Shown: positions 22,601 through 32,400 of the stretch, in pieces
Layout of the letters: every line of letters begins with the position of its first letter
Numbering within the stretch: the first letter of the stretch is position 1
Source of the DNA: Myxocyprinus asiaticus
Lineage: Eukaryota; Chordata; Actinopteri; Cypriniformes; Catostomidae
DNA: 64,000 nucleotides
Direction: 5' to 3'
NCBI RefSeq assembly: GCF_019703515.2
Contig: NC_059372.1
Coordinates: 10,587,492-10,651,491 of the forward strand
Position numbers and translations under genes: made by a program
Notes under the pieces: generated by a model
Told to the model about the DNA's origin: nothing
The model's input: the letters and a program-made list of their open reading frames with translations, nothing else
The model's database searches: none

Positions 22601-23342
22601 TTCCAGCCCGGCCCCGCCCTCCTCGGCTCTACAGGTATTTTCTTAGGAATTGCTCTTTTATTACATTAATGTACCATATGGTGCCATTCCCACCCATAGT
22701 GGGTGAATTCCTCTGTGTTTAATTTGTAACATCCTATATCTTAATATACTGTTCTTGACATAGGTATCCATATTATTGCATTAAATGTATCATTTTTATT
22801 GATCTAATTATTCAGATTGAAAATGTATGTAAAAAAGTTTATTTGGCATAAAAGGATGGCACAAAGTACATTTTTATATGATTAGAAAACATATGCCTTC
22901 ATAAAGATAAAAATGCCCCTGAAAATGAAATCCAGGAGGCAAATATTGCCCCTTAATGGAAATGTTAGTTTCTGACACTGTCCAGTTTCATGCACAGAGA
23001 AACATGCCTAAATATAATATTATGTAATATAATACATTATACTGTGATGTGATGTAATATAATGTCTGTTCTGCAGATGGATTTTGGAACTCCAGTCTCT
23101 TAGGTCAGCATCTGGTGGATCACTTTATTGCTTTCTTGCCTCTGGAACTGAAGCATGTGCGCCAGTGTGTCCTGGCTGAAATGGCCTACCTGAACATGAC
23201 TAAAGACTTTGATCTGGCTGACAAAGTGACCAAAGACATTAAATTATTCGCCCCAGAGGAGAACATCTTTGCTGAAAAAGGCTGCAAGTCAATCAGACAG
23301 AAGTTGGTGCTGTATGTGACATTAATCATAACTGAATTATAA
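14592..23342 (+). CDS. Torsin family AAA+ ATPase
   Basis: Five coding exons: 14592-14718, 15027-15292, 15733-15905, 17544-17671, 23077-23342. All phases close and give 319 aa, the usual torsin size. Residues 1-22 form a signal peptide ([20 protein letters not shown]), so the protein enters the ER, where torsins act with LAP1/LULL1 cofactors. Walker A is GPTGVGKS (85-92), Walker B FIFDEMD (150-156), and the C-terminal sensor-II-like GCKS is at 300-303. Most torsins have Asn where this one has Ser in the last Walker A position, so it has the more ordinary AAA+ form. Exon 4 is the most divergent ([10 protein letters not shown] for the family's SNAGG). The C-terminus ends TLIITEL instead of the DD seen in the upstream copy. 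Intron 4 (17672-23076) is enlarged by an antisense gypsy retrotransposon. Closest to the TOR1/TOR2-type torsins; I do not assign a symbol. Confidence 0.9.
16573..16613. repeat. (TC)n microsatellite
   Basis: About 20 CT units in torsin intron 3. Confidence 0.9.
17726..17730. repeat. Gypsy target-site duplication, left
   Basis: ggtat, identical to 22634-22638. Confidence 0.8.
17731..18099 (-). repeat. 3' LTR of the gypsy element (369 bp)
   Basis: On the minus strand it starts TGTGGCAGCGGGGGCGTGG and ends GTGTTACA. It follows a purine-rich tract (GGGTGGTGGGGATA) just after the RNase H stop, as a 3' LTR should. A TATA-like 'ataaatagagcc' and an AATAAA are inside. Confidence 0.75.
18117..19475 (-). 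CDS. Reverse transcriptase and RNase H of gypsy element
   Basis: Open for 452 codons. RT motifs in order: [44 protein letters not shown], the active site YLDDIII, and [11 protein letters not shown]. RNase H follows with [24 protein letters not shown] and SDHGPLQWL. The first Met in frame (19475) is not the true start; the frame runs from the integrase across a TAG at 19506. The stop at 18117 is followed at once by the polypurine tract and 3' LTR, so RNase H is the last domain. Confidence 0.92.
   Translation of the reverse strand: MFSPLPGRTNLIHHHIETEPGVVVRSRPYRLPEHKKKIIREELDAMLDMGVIEESHSDWSSPVVLVPKSDGSVRFCVDYRKVNAMSKFDAYPMPRVDELLDWLGTARFYSTLDLTKGFWQIPLTPISREKTAFSTPFGLHQFVTLPFGLFGAPATFQRLMDRILRPHSAYAAAYLDDIIIYTNDWQRHMQHLRAVLRSLRRAGHTANPKKCAIGRVEVRYLGFHLGHGQVRPQIDKTAAIATCPRPKTKKGVRQFLGLAGYYRRFVPNYSDVTSPLTDLTKKGAPDPVQWTEQCQQAFTQVKAALCGGPLLHSPDFSLPFILQTDASDRGLGAVLSQVVEGEERPVLYISRKLSLRETKYSTVEKECLAIKWAVLTLRYYLLGQAFTLCSDHGPLQWLHRMKDTNARITRWYLALQPFKFKVVHRPGAQMTVADFLSRNGGGVVGRPDAAPA
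19506..20698 (-). pseudogene. Integrase of gypsy element
   Basis: Zinc-binding HHCC region (H in AGHLG, CAACREC), catalytic core with GMDLVGPL (first Asp), TDQGTTFMS (second Asp) and the third acidic motif region [13 protein letters not shown]; in this copy the position where integrases have Glu (VERF) reads GRF, so the third catalytic acid is lost. A frameshift near 20030 splits the core from the C-terminal domain ([22 protein letters not shown]). An in-frame TAG at 19506-19508 then separates integrase from RT; the peptide after it continues into the RT frame. Confidence 0.85.
20702..21399 (-). pseudogene. Aspartic protease and linker of gypsy element
   Basis: The retropepsin motif ALVDTGCNQ lies at about 21265-21290, followed by [12 protein letters not shown] (the second conserved protease motif). 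The frame shifts near 20980 and ends at a TAA at 20702-20704, immediately before the integrase frame resumes without a gap, so this looks like a single nonsense change between linker and integrase. Confidence 0.75.
21400..22362 (-). pseudogene. gag (SCAN-like capsid, zinc knuckle)
   Basis: Likely start ATG at 22362 ([11 protein letters not shown]). After a coiled-coil-like Gln/Leu-rich region the frame changes near 21970, continues in another frame through a capsid segment ([27 protein letters not shown]) and changes back near 21640. The capsid segment has the helical pattern of a SCAN domain. A CCHC zinc knuckle, [14 protein letters not shown], is at about 21403-21444. A (GA)n-rich patch at 21600-21675 lies at the second frame change. 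Confidence 0.8.
22380..22397 (-). other. Primer binding site
   Basis: TGGTGCCGAAACCCGGGA on the minus strand, one base after the 5' LTR. It starts with the TGG expected for pairing with a tRNA 3' CCA end. I do not name the tRNA. Confidence 0.65.
22399..22633 (-). repeat. 5' LTR of the gypsy element (235 bp)
   Basis: On the minus strand it starts TGTAGAGCCGAGGAGGGCGG and ends CCCCCTTACA. Apart from about 20 bases near the 3' end (CTCGCCTCCTCCTTTCCAC) and a similar TATA/GA-repeat layout, it is not alignable by eye with the other LTR and is 134 bp shorter. Confidence 0.7.
22634..22638. repeat. Gypsy target-site duplication, right
   Basis: ggtat, identical to 17726-17730. Confidence 0.8.
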
Positions 23343-25454
23343 GTGAAGTCAGGTCACTTAGACTATATCTGTCCCATGACAGATGGCTCACCTATACTTA
23401 AATTCAGATATATTAACTAATAACAGAGATGGATTGTTTTACAATCTACATTTGGCTAGACAATCAAACTTTTTTTTTGTCTCAGTGTTGGGGTAGTTAC
23501 GGCATTTTTCCATTGTAGGGCAGAATAGACTAAAAGCCTTTAGCAGCACCAGTTGTAGCCTATTTTATAATGGATAACAGCTGTTGCTGTATACTGACAA
23601 AGAGATAATTACGCTAGACAGAAATATAATACTGGATATTAATGATCCTACATATAAAATGCTGGTATACTAAAAACGATATACTAAAATGCTGTTTTTG
23701 TACTTTGGTCTGAAATGTCATCTAGTCTGATCATTTACATTTGCAGAACAGGATAATCTAATGATGCATTTCAAAACAAAAGTTCAAATAGTTCAAATAG
23801 AGTTGAAATAAAGGACACACAATTGTATATGCATATGTCACAAGGCAGTTGTAATATAACTGAAGTTGAGCTACCTCACAAACAGTTCATGCATCCTAAA
23901 ACATGTCACGCTGTCTGTTGAGGAAGAAAAACAAAAAAACAGTTGACTATCACCCAGATTAAAACAAGGAATATTTACAGAAGTGGGAAAAGATTGATCT
24001 TACATGTACACACATTCATTCATGGATGACTTCACATGTGAAGAATAGTTAGAAAAGTTTTGTTTAATGTTATTGCACATTGTAAGTGCGAGTTGTTGTT
24101 TTTGCTTCTGTGCACTTTGAAAATCTAATAAAAGTAGCCTACTTGTACTTGTTTATGAATGTACCTCCCACTGATAAATAAATAAATAAATAAATAAACA
24201 TGGCAGTGTAGTATTTACTTCTTGAATGGGAGACCACGCTAAATATAATTTTTGCTTTCCTATTTGCACCAACATCAAAAGAAAAACGCCACTATTATGT
24301 TCCTACAACTTTCTAAATGAGGAAAAAATTGAGAGCGATGGATTACAACAGTCAGAAAACAAAAAAGGGCAAAAAAAAAAAAAAAAAAAATATTCCCATC
24401 ACTCTTTTAGTAGCTCTATTAGAAACCTCATCTCTCGTCTGTGGTAATTCTTAAAATCAATAAATAAATAATTTCCAGAGTAATATATAATGTAAAGTAA
24501 ATGTTATACATTTACACACACACACACACACACACACAAAAAAATTGCAATAAATACGTTTGCTAGATTTATGCTGCCAAATAAAGCGGAAACGCGTCAT
24601 CAAAGTCTGTGAAAAGAGTCCCTAATAATGCGTCTGTGTCATTGGTTGTGAACGCGACACTGAGATGGATGGATGAATTACTTTCACCATTAGTTTGGGG
24701 TATATTTCTAATTGATCCATGTTTTATTCCCTTTCATATCTTTTTATTTCCTAGCCGTGATAGAAGCATGAGCTAGGCTGGCTAACATGCTAGCTAATGC
24801 TGTTTTACGTTCGTCACGTGTCGATTTAAATGCATTCAGTGCACATTTCAATGTTCATTTTCTCTTGGCATTGATTACACATTATGTCGCTTTTCTGAAG
24901 TAGGCTCAAAGCTGTCTTGCATGTTTCCCTGACAATAAAATTCCAGCATATTGCATGGCTCATTATTTCATTTGCAGCGTTAATTGCTAATTATTTTATT
25001 TTGTTGTAAACCATTAACATTACCAACCATGGCAGCTATGTCATAACATCTTGAGGACCAGGCATTAAATAAAAAAAGGCTGATTTATAATTGTACATAC
25101 ATATAATGTATTCATGTATTTATTATGCCTGTATTTAGTTTTGACATATGTACACATTTGTCTGTTTGAAATGTATGTACACATTTATCTATTAATATTT
25201 GTAAACAGGTTTAAAAGTTTTACTCTAAATGTTTATATTATTTTAAATATTTCATGATTAAAACTGTAATAATTTTATCAAGTTTATTCTTTACATTTTA
25301 TTTCTAGCATGTATTCATGTATAGCACTAATTTATATATAATATATTTATATATTTATTCATTTTTGTTCTTTATTCTAAAATATTTCATGCCGCCTCCA
25401 TAAAAACCTCTCTAATTGTTTTGGTTCTTCAGTCTCAGTCAGGCAGCAGAACTC
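23343..25454. other. Intergenic region, DNAJC16 5' flank
   Basis: AATAAA at 23807-23812 may end the torsin transcript. (AAAT)n near 24170-24200, a poly-A run at 24370-24390 and (CA)n at 24513-24538 follow. CpG-bearing sequence at about 24585-24665 with splice-like context before the coding exon (acceptor ttcttcag at 25430) suggests a noncoding first exon of DNAJC16, not resolved. Confidence 0.4.
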
Positions 25455-25641
25455 ATGGTCATGATGAGGATGGTAGTGGCATTGCTCTCTGTACTGATGG
25501 TCTGCGTTCTACTGATGCATGCAACGGTGGCCAACACTGGAGAATTTGATCCATATAAGGTTCTTGGTGTCACCAGAAGTGCAAGCCAAGCAGAAATCAA
25601 GAAAGTGTACAAACGCCTGGCCAAAGAATGGTGAGAATGGC

Positions 25642-25684
<43 letters not shown>

Positions 25685-26379
25685 ACAACTGGCTCTAACA
25701 AGGACAGAAAGAGATGTGGAAGGCCAGATGTAAAACTATAAAAGACGATAAGTTCATCAAAGTCTCTAGTTTGAGAAATAGACATCTCACATGTCCTCAG
25801 CTGACAGCTTCATTGAATTCTACCCGCTCAACACCAGTTTCATGTACAACAGTAAAGAGAAGACTCAGGGGTGCAGGCCTTATGGGAAGAATTGCAAAGA
25901 AAAAGCCACTTTTAAAACAGAAAAACAAAAAGAAAAGGTTAGAGTGGCCAAAGAAACACAGATATTGGACAACAGATAATTGGAAAAGAGTGTTATGGAT
26001 CTTAACCCCATTGAGCTTTTGTGGGATCAGCTAGACTGTAAGGTGCGTGAGAAGTGCCCGACAAGACAGCCACATCTATGGCAAGTGCTACAGGAAGTGT
26101 GGGGTGAAATGTCACCTGAGTATCTGGACAAACTGACAGCTAGAATGCCAAAGACCTGCAAAGCTGTCAGTGCTGCACGTTGAGGATTTTTTGATGAGAA
26201 TACTTTGAAGTAGTTTAAGAAGTTCTGAACATGTTTTTCAAATTGTAAAAGTATTTTTTCATGTTATTAATGTCCTGACTATACATTGTGATCAGTTGAA
26301 TGCCACTTTGGTGAATAAAAGTACCAATTTCTTTCCATAAGAGCAAAATCTGTACATTATTCCAAACTTTTGGCCACCA

Positions 26380-26431
<52 letters not shown>

Positions 26432-29400
26432 TGTATAACTGAATGTAATGGCGCAATATTTGGTTAGTTTGAGTATGTCAGTATTGGCCGATAGCCATGC
26501 TGCCTATATAATTTCTAATATCTACTTACAATTTTTTGTTTTAAAATATTTTAGCTACTTTGAGTAAAATTTTTTAAAATAAATGTTCATTTAACTTCTT
26601 GGATGAATCGCTTATGCTGTTGTAATCTTTATTTGTAAGCCGCTTTGAAAAAGAGTGTCTGCAAAATAAATAAATATTTACAATGTAATCATTATTTTGT
26701 GCCTACCACCCTTGATATAATTAAACTGTATAACATATATTGTATATTGTATTATTAATCTGTATTATATCGGCCACCATGTTCTATAGTGCCGCCACTG
26801 AAAAACCCATCTCAGTCGAATATTAACATCCGTTTTAAAATCTGGACAGTTATTTTATCTGGAAACAGTATGCCTAAACTTGAACAGTACACCGCATGAC
26901 CACATATCTTCTTTCTTGTCTGCTGCCAGGCATCCTGATAAAAACAAGAATCCAGAGGCAGAAGACATGTTTATCAAGATTACCAAATCGTATGAGGTAA
27001 TGTAGCTTAAATCCTTTCTGAAAAGACCATCTTAAGCCAACTTATGGTGGTTTGCTGGTCTTAGCTGGTTTGGTTTGTCTTCCAGCCTGACCAAGTTAGT
27101 GCTCAGCTGGTCGGCCAGCTGGTCTTCCAACCTGATCAAATGTCAAGTGCCCTAAAACCCTCTAAAACCATCATACCAGACCAGCCTGTCTAGTGGAAAC
27201 CAACTTGGTGGCCAGGTAAGACCAGCAAATCACCTTAGGCTGTTCTAAGTTGAACATGTTGTTTATCTGCAAACGTGTATCGGAAGTGTGGCTGATCTTT
27301 TCTTCATCTTACTCCATAGATATTATCAAATGAGGAGAAGAGAGCCACCTTCGATCGCTATGGACAAACGGATAACACTCATTCCTATGGTCACAGCCAT
27401 CACAGGTTCCGCCACTTTCACGACAACTTCTTCTTTGACGAATCTTTCTTCCACTTTCCCTTCAACAATAAGGGTGGCCAGGACTTTGCCGGCAGCAAAT
27501 ACACATTGCATTTCAACCAGTATGTGAATGAAGTTGTGCCTGACAGCTTCAAGAGGCCTTACTTGATCAAGATCACCTCGGACTGGTGCCTCAGCTGCAT
27601 CCATATCGAACCGGTCTGGAAAGAAACTGTGCAGGATTTGGAACCTCTAGGTAAGAGATTGTGATGAAGTAACTGTGTGGGATGGGTCACTATGGTCAAA
27701 CAACAGAGGTCGTGTAACTATATGTTGTTCTGCCAAATTTGAAAAAGATTCACATTTGCTACTGAGGTTGATGTACAGGTAAGATTAGGGTTTAGATTAG
27801 GTTTAGCATTTAGGGTAAGGGTTGGGTTAGGTTTAGGGTGTTAAGGTTAACAGTGTAACTACAGGTGTAATTAAATGCAGGTACTTGATACAATGCAACA
27901 TCACAAATGTACATAATAAGTGCATTGTGTCAAATGCTTAAGTACATAGTAGTTAAAGACACCTAATATACTGTAAAGTGGATTTTTTACTAAATATATT
28001 TTTCAGTTATGATATTTTTAGTGGCGGTGCTTTAATTAGCATGCTGTGATTTAGTTGTTAGACTGTCTTGTCAAGTTAAATAAAGTCCAGCTTTTAAAAA
28101 TGCATTTAAAGACCCCCTGCATTCTATTCCAGCGCTCCATCTAGCTGAACACAAGAAAGAACTTGTGCTATGTAATCGCCCTGACAAAATGCATCTGATT
28201 GGGTTTCAATGATCTCAAAACCATCCTAATATACAGGGCTTCCTTAAGACCTATTAGTCTGTGACTCCAGTCAGGCTTCCTAAGCAACCAATTGGCCCGG
28301 TTGCTAGGGTGGGTAGAGTCACGTTGGGTTAACTTCCTCTTGGTCGCTATAATGTGGCTCTGGCTCTCGGTGGGGCGCGTGGTGAGTTGTGCGTGGATGC
28401 CGCGGAGAATAGCGAGAAGCCTCCACGCATGCTAGGTCTCTGCGGTAATGCACGCAACAAGCCACGTGATGGTAAAAATGGTAAATGGTCTGCACTTATA
28501 TAGTGCTTTTTTAACCTTAGTGGTTCCAAAGCGCTTTACACTGACACATTCACCCATTCACGCACACACACCAATGACGGCAGATTGATAAGATGTGCGA
28601 ATTGACGGTGTCAGACGCGGAGGCAACTGAGATTCGTCCTCAGCCACCCGGATTGAGGCGAGTCACTACGCTACCACGAGGACCTAGAGCGCATTGGGAA
28701 TTGGGAGAAAAGGGGAGAACCTATTAGTCGACTTGTTGTTCATGCAACCCATCGTGTAATCGGTTTCGAAAATGTGTGGTTTTGCACATTCCTAGTTTGG
28801 TAGCATTTCTAATAATGCTTGTCATATACTATTTAATGAAAAAACTTTGATTGGTTTGGAATCATTTTTCTTGCCTGAGTTGCTTTCAAAGTAGTTTGTA
28901 AAGTTGACTACTCAAAATAAAGGTTATTTCTCACCCATCTCCAGGTATTGGAATCGGTGTGGTTGATGTTGGTTATGAACGCCGTTTAGCTAATCACTTG
29001 GGTGCACATCAAACTCCGTCCATTCTTGGTGTTGTCAATAGCAAAGTGACTTTTTTCCACTATGCTGTTGTAAAGGAGCACCTGATGCAGTTCGTGGAAG
29101 ACTTGTTGCCACAGAGACTGGTCGAAAAGGTTAGTGAATCTCATCACAAGTCTCTATTCAGGTACTTCTGCTATGGTCTCAAACTTCTTATCAAATGGCT
29201 TTCTTAGGTAACAGACAAAAACAACCAAGAGTTTCTGAAGAGATGGCATGAGCTGAACAAGCCACATGTTCTTCTGTTTGACCAAGTGCCTTCGGTTCCT
29301 CTACTTTATAAGGTAGCATAGGTTAATAACCACCTAGATTTGCCCATGCCCTTCCAATGCATCAGTGGCTGATTGTTTGTCTATTACTTTCCTATAGTTA

Positions 29401-32400
29401 ACAGCATTTGCCTATAAGGATTATGTGCAGTTTGGATATGTGGATCAGGGCCTTTCTGAAACCGCTGACCTGCTCAAAAGGTTCAACATCAACACCTATG
29501 CCCCTACTATGCTTGTCTTCAAAGAGGATGTAGAAAAGCCTGCAGATATTATACAGGTAGACCTATTGTTGATCACATACAATAGATTGACTCAAACAAA
29601 GGTCTGATTTTAAAGGTATTCAATGGTTAAAAAAGGGTGGAGGTTAGGGATAGGTTTTGTTCCTGGACCAACAAAAGTGATTGCCTTTGACTTTTGATTC
29701 GCCATTTGCTCCCCCAGGCTAAAGGGATGAAGAAACAGATAATAGATGAGTTCATCTCCAACAACAAGTTTCTTCTAGCCCCTCGTCTGGTGAACCAGAA
29801 TCTGTTTGATGAGCTTTGTCCTGTCAAACAGTTCCATCGACGCAGGAAGTAAGATATATTGGAGAATTTACACGTGGTAGAGTTAAAGAGATATTTCACC
29901 CAAAAAAGTAAATTCTTCCATCATTTACTCACCCTCATGTTGTTCCAAACCCATCAATGACTTTCTTTCTTGGAATAAATGGAGAAAATTTGAAGAATTG
30001 TACTGGTAATTTTTTTTATGCAATTACATTGAATGGGAACTGAGGCTCTTAAACTTCTAAGTACACAAAAGCACCTTAAAAGTAGTCCATACGACTCGTC
30101 TACTGTATTCCAAGTCGTCTGAAGTCATCCGATAGCTTTGTTTAAGGAACATATTGAAATTGTAAGTCATATGGACTATGTCTATGATACTTTTATGGTG
30201 CTTTTTTCCTTCTTTTTAGGTTTACATGGAAAAAATGACCAGTACAAAATGTTCTTCTTTTGTTTTCAACAGAAGAATGGAAGTCATATGGGTTTGGAAC
30301 AACATGAGGGTGAGTAAATGTTGACAGAATTTTTATTTTAGGGTTAACTCTCCATTTAAGATGGTGCAACAGGTTGAAGAGTATCTCTCCTGCAATGTCT
30401 TTTTCCCAGATATTGTGTTCTGCTAATTACTGGTGAAGAAGAGTCCTTTGCCACAGGAAATGAAGCCTTCCTCTCTCTAGCCTCTGCCAATACTAATGAC
30501 GTGCTCCGGTTTGCATACATCTACCAGCGACATCAGCAGCCACTATGTGACATTCTCTTAAAAAACAACGATGGCCCACCACAGGTAGACATTATCTTCT
30601 GCATTTAAATGGATAGTTTACCCAAAAATGCAAATTATATGATATAATTTATGTCGTTCCAAACCAGTATGACTTCATTTCTTCCGTGGAACACAAACTA
30701 ACTTTGCAAAATGTCCGGAATGCTCTTTTTTCCCTAATAAAGACTGGGCTGTTAAGATCCAAAAAGAAGGTAACCATCACCATTGACATATCATTAAAGT
30801 TATTTTGAATTATTTGAATCCATATGATAGTAAATGACAAAAAATGAAGCTGTCATTCACTGAAAATCTTCCCCTTCATTGTAGCTATTAAATCTTATTC
30901 AATTAAAATATGCCACATCAAGACATGACACGAGAATCAATGAATTTGTGCATGAATCGAGCGAGTGCACAAAATTGAGAGCTATTATTAGCAAATAATG
31001 AGCTAAATATAATGGACCAATTTTATGGTGCTTTTTTGTCATTTTTGGAGCTAGACAGCCCCAGTCCTCATTATGGAAAAAAAAACACTATAGATATTCT
31101 GCAAAATGTCTTCCACAAAAAATGACATGTAGGTTTTGAAAGCATGAGTGTGAGTAAATGGTGACAGAATTTCCATTTGTATATGAGCTATTCCTTTAAT
31201 GTGTAGTTTCACACTGAATTGAGCCCACAGTTTTGTGTGTGTATTGAGCAGGTGGTGATTTTGGAGAGGCGTAACAGTGCTGGTAAAGTCCTCTATAAGC
31301 CAGTTTTGGGAGGATGGAATGGCAGTAAGGAAGACAAACACAAGCTCTTGGAGGAACTAGAAAGACTGCAGAAAGATCCATCCATCCTCAACTATGATGC
31401 CATCCTGCCTGAGCTCAACAATGAATTTGCATCTGTGAGTCTCTTAAGAGTTTGCTTTTTATGGAGTGTCTTTAAATGAGAAATTAGCACTGACCTATAT
31501 ACATTTCTCAGCAGAGTTAGGACTGGGACTGAGTGATATCGTAAAAAAAAAAAAAAAAAAAAAAAACAATTCTGCTTTTTGAACACATTTGATATATATA
31601 TCTTGATATGTACTTTGAAAAGGGTTTTAAAGGGTGATTTTTTTTTTAATTTACCAAACAGCACTTGTTGCTGAGTTGGCTAAAAAGATTTAAAGGAATA
31701 ATTCACCCAAAAATGAAAAATTCTCTCATCATTTACTCATCCTCATGCCATCCTAGATGTGTATGACTTTCTTTTTTCTGCTGAACACAAACAAAGATTT
31801 TTAGAAGAATATTTCAGCTCTTTTGGTCCATTCAATGTAAGTGAATCACATAAAGGCAGCATAAAAGTAATCCATAAGACTCCAGTGGTTTAATCCATGT
31901 TTTCTGAAGTGTTCCAATCGGTTTTTTTACTACAAATCTTCACTTTCACCAGCTCTCCTGTTCACAAGAGGACAGAGTTCTTTTTTTCTTGGCGATTCGC
32001 ATTCTTCGTCCATATCACCGCCTACTGGGCATGGAGAAGAAATAAATCAAAGGGATGTATAATCATATTTGCACAACAGCCCAGTAGGTGATAATCGACA
32101 AAAAACAAAAGAGAAAAACCTCTTGTGAACATGCATAAGAGGGCTGTTTGAAAATAGATTTATAGTAAAAAAAAAAAAAAAAGGACTTAAATATTGATCT
32201 GTATCTCACCCTATCATATCGCTTCAGAAGATATGGATTAAACCACTGGAGTCTTATGGATTACTTTTATGTTGCCTTTATGTGCTTTTTGCAGCTTTAA
32301 AGTTTTGGCCACCATTCACTTGCATTGTACGGACCTACAGAGCTGAGATATTCTTCTAAAAATCTTTGTTTGTGTTCTTCAGAAGAAAGAAAGTCATACA

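Larger units (their letters stand above)
17731..22633 (-). mobile_element. Gmr1-like Ty3/gypsy LTR retrotransposon
   Basis: A 4.9 kb element in intron 4 of the torsin gene, antisense to it. Both ends are TG...CA, and a 5-bp direct repeat ggtat flanks it (17726-17730 and 22634-22638). Reading the minus strand the domains run gag, zinc knuckle, protease, integrase, reverse transcriptase, RNase H. Integrase before RT is the order of the Gmr1-like group of Ty3/gypsy elements in deuterostomes (copia-like order with gypsy-like RT). The capsid region resembles the SCAN domain, which is held to derive from this group. The body has several frameshifts and stops, so this copy is defective, though the RT-RNase H frame is open for 452 codons. 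The two LTRs do not match each other. Confidence 0.92.

Noticed and set aside
20320..22722. Plus-strand open frames across the gypsy element
   Set aside because: They are GC-rich antisense shadows of gag, protease and integrase; no domain is recognisable and the minus-strand frames carry all conserved motifs.
23500..24500. Additional gene between torsin and DNAJC16
   Set aside because: Only short frames in AT-rich DNA, microsatellites and A-runs; nothing conserved recognised.
27775..27850. Interstitial telomere array
   Set aside because: TTAGGG-like words are present but irregular ('ttagggtttagattaggttt'), too few and degenerate to call a telomere remnant.
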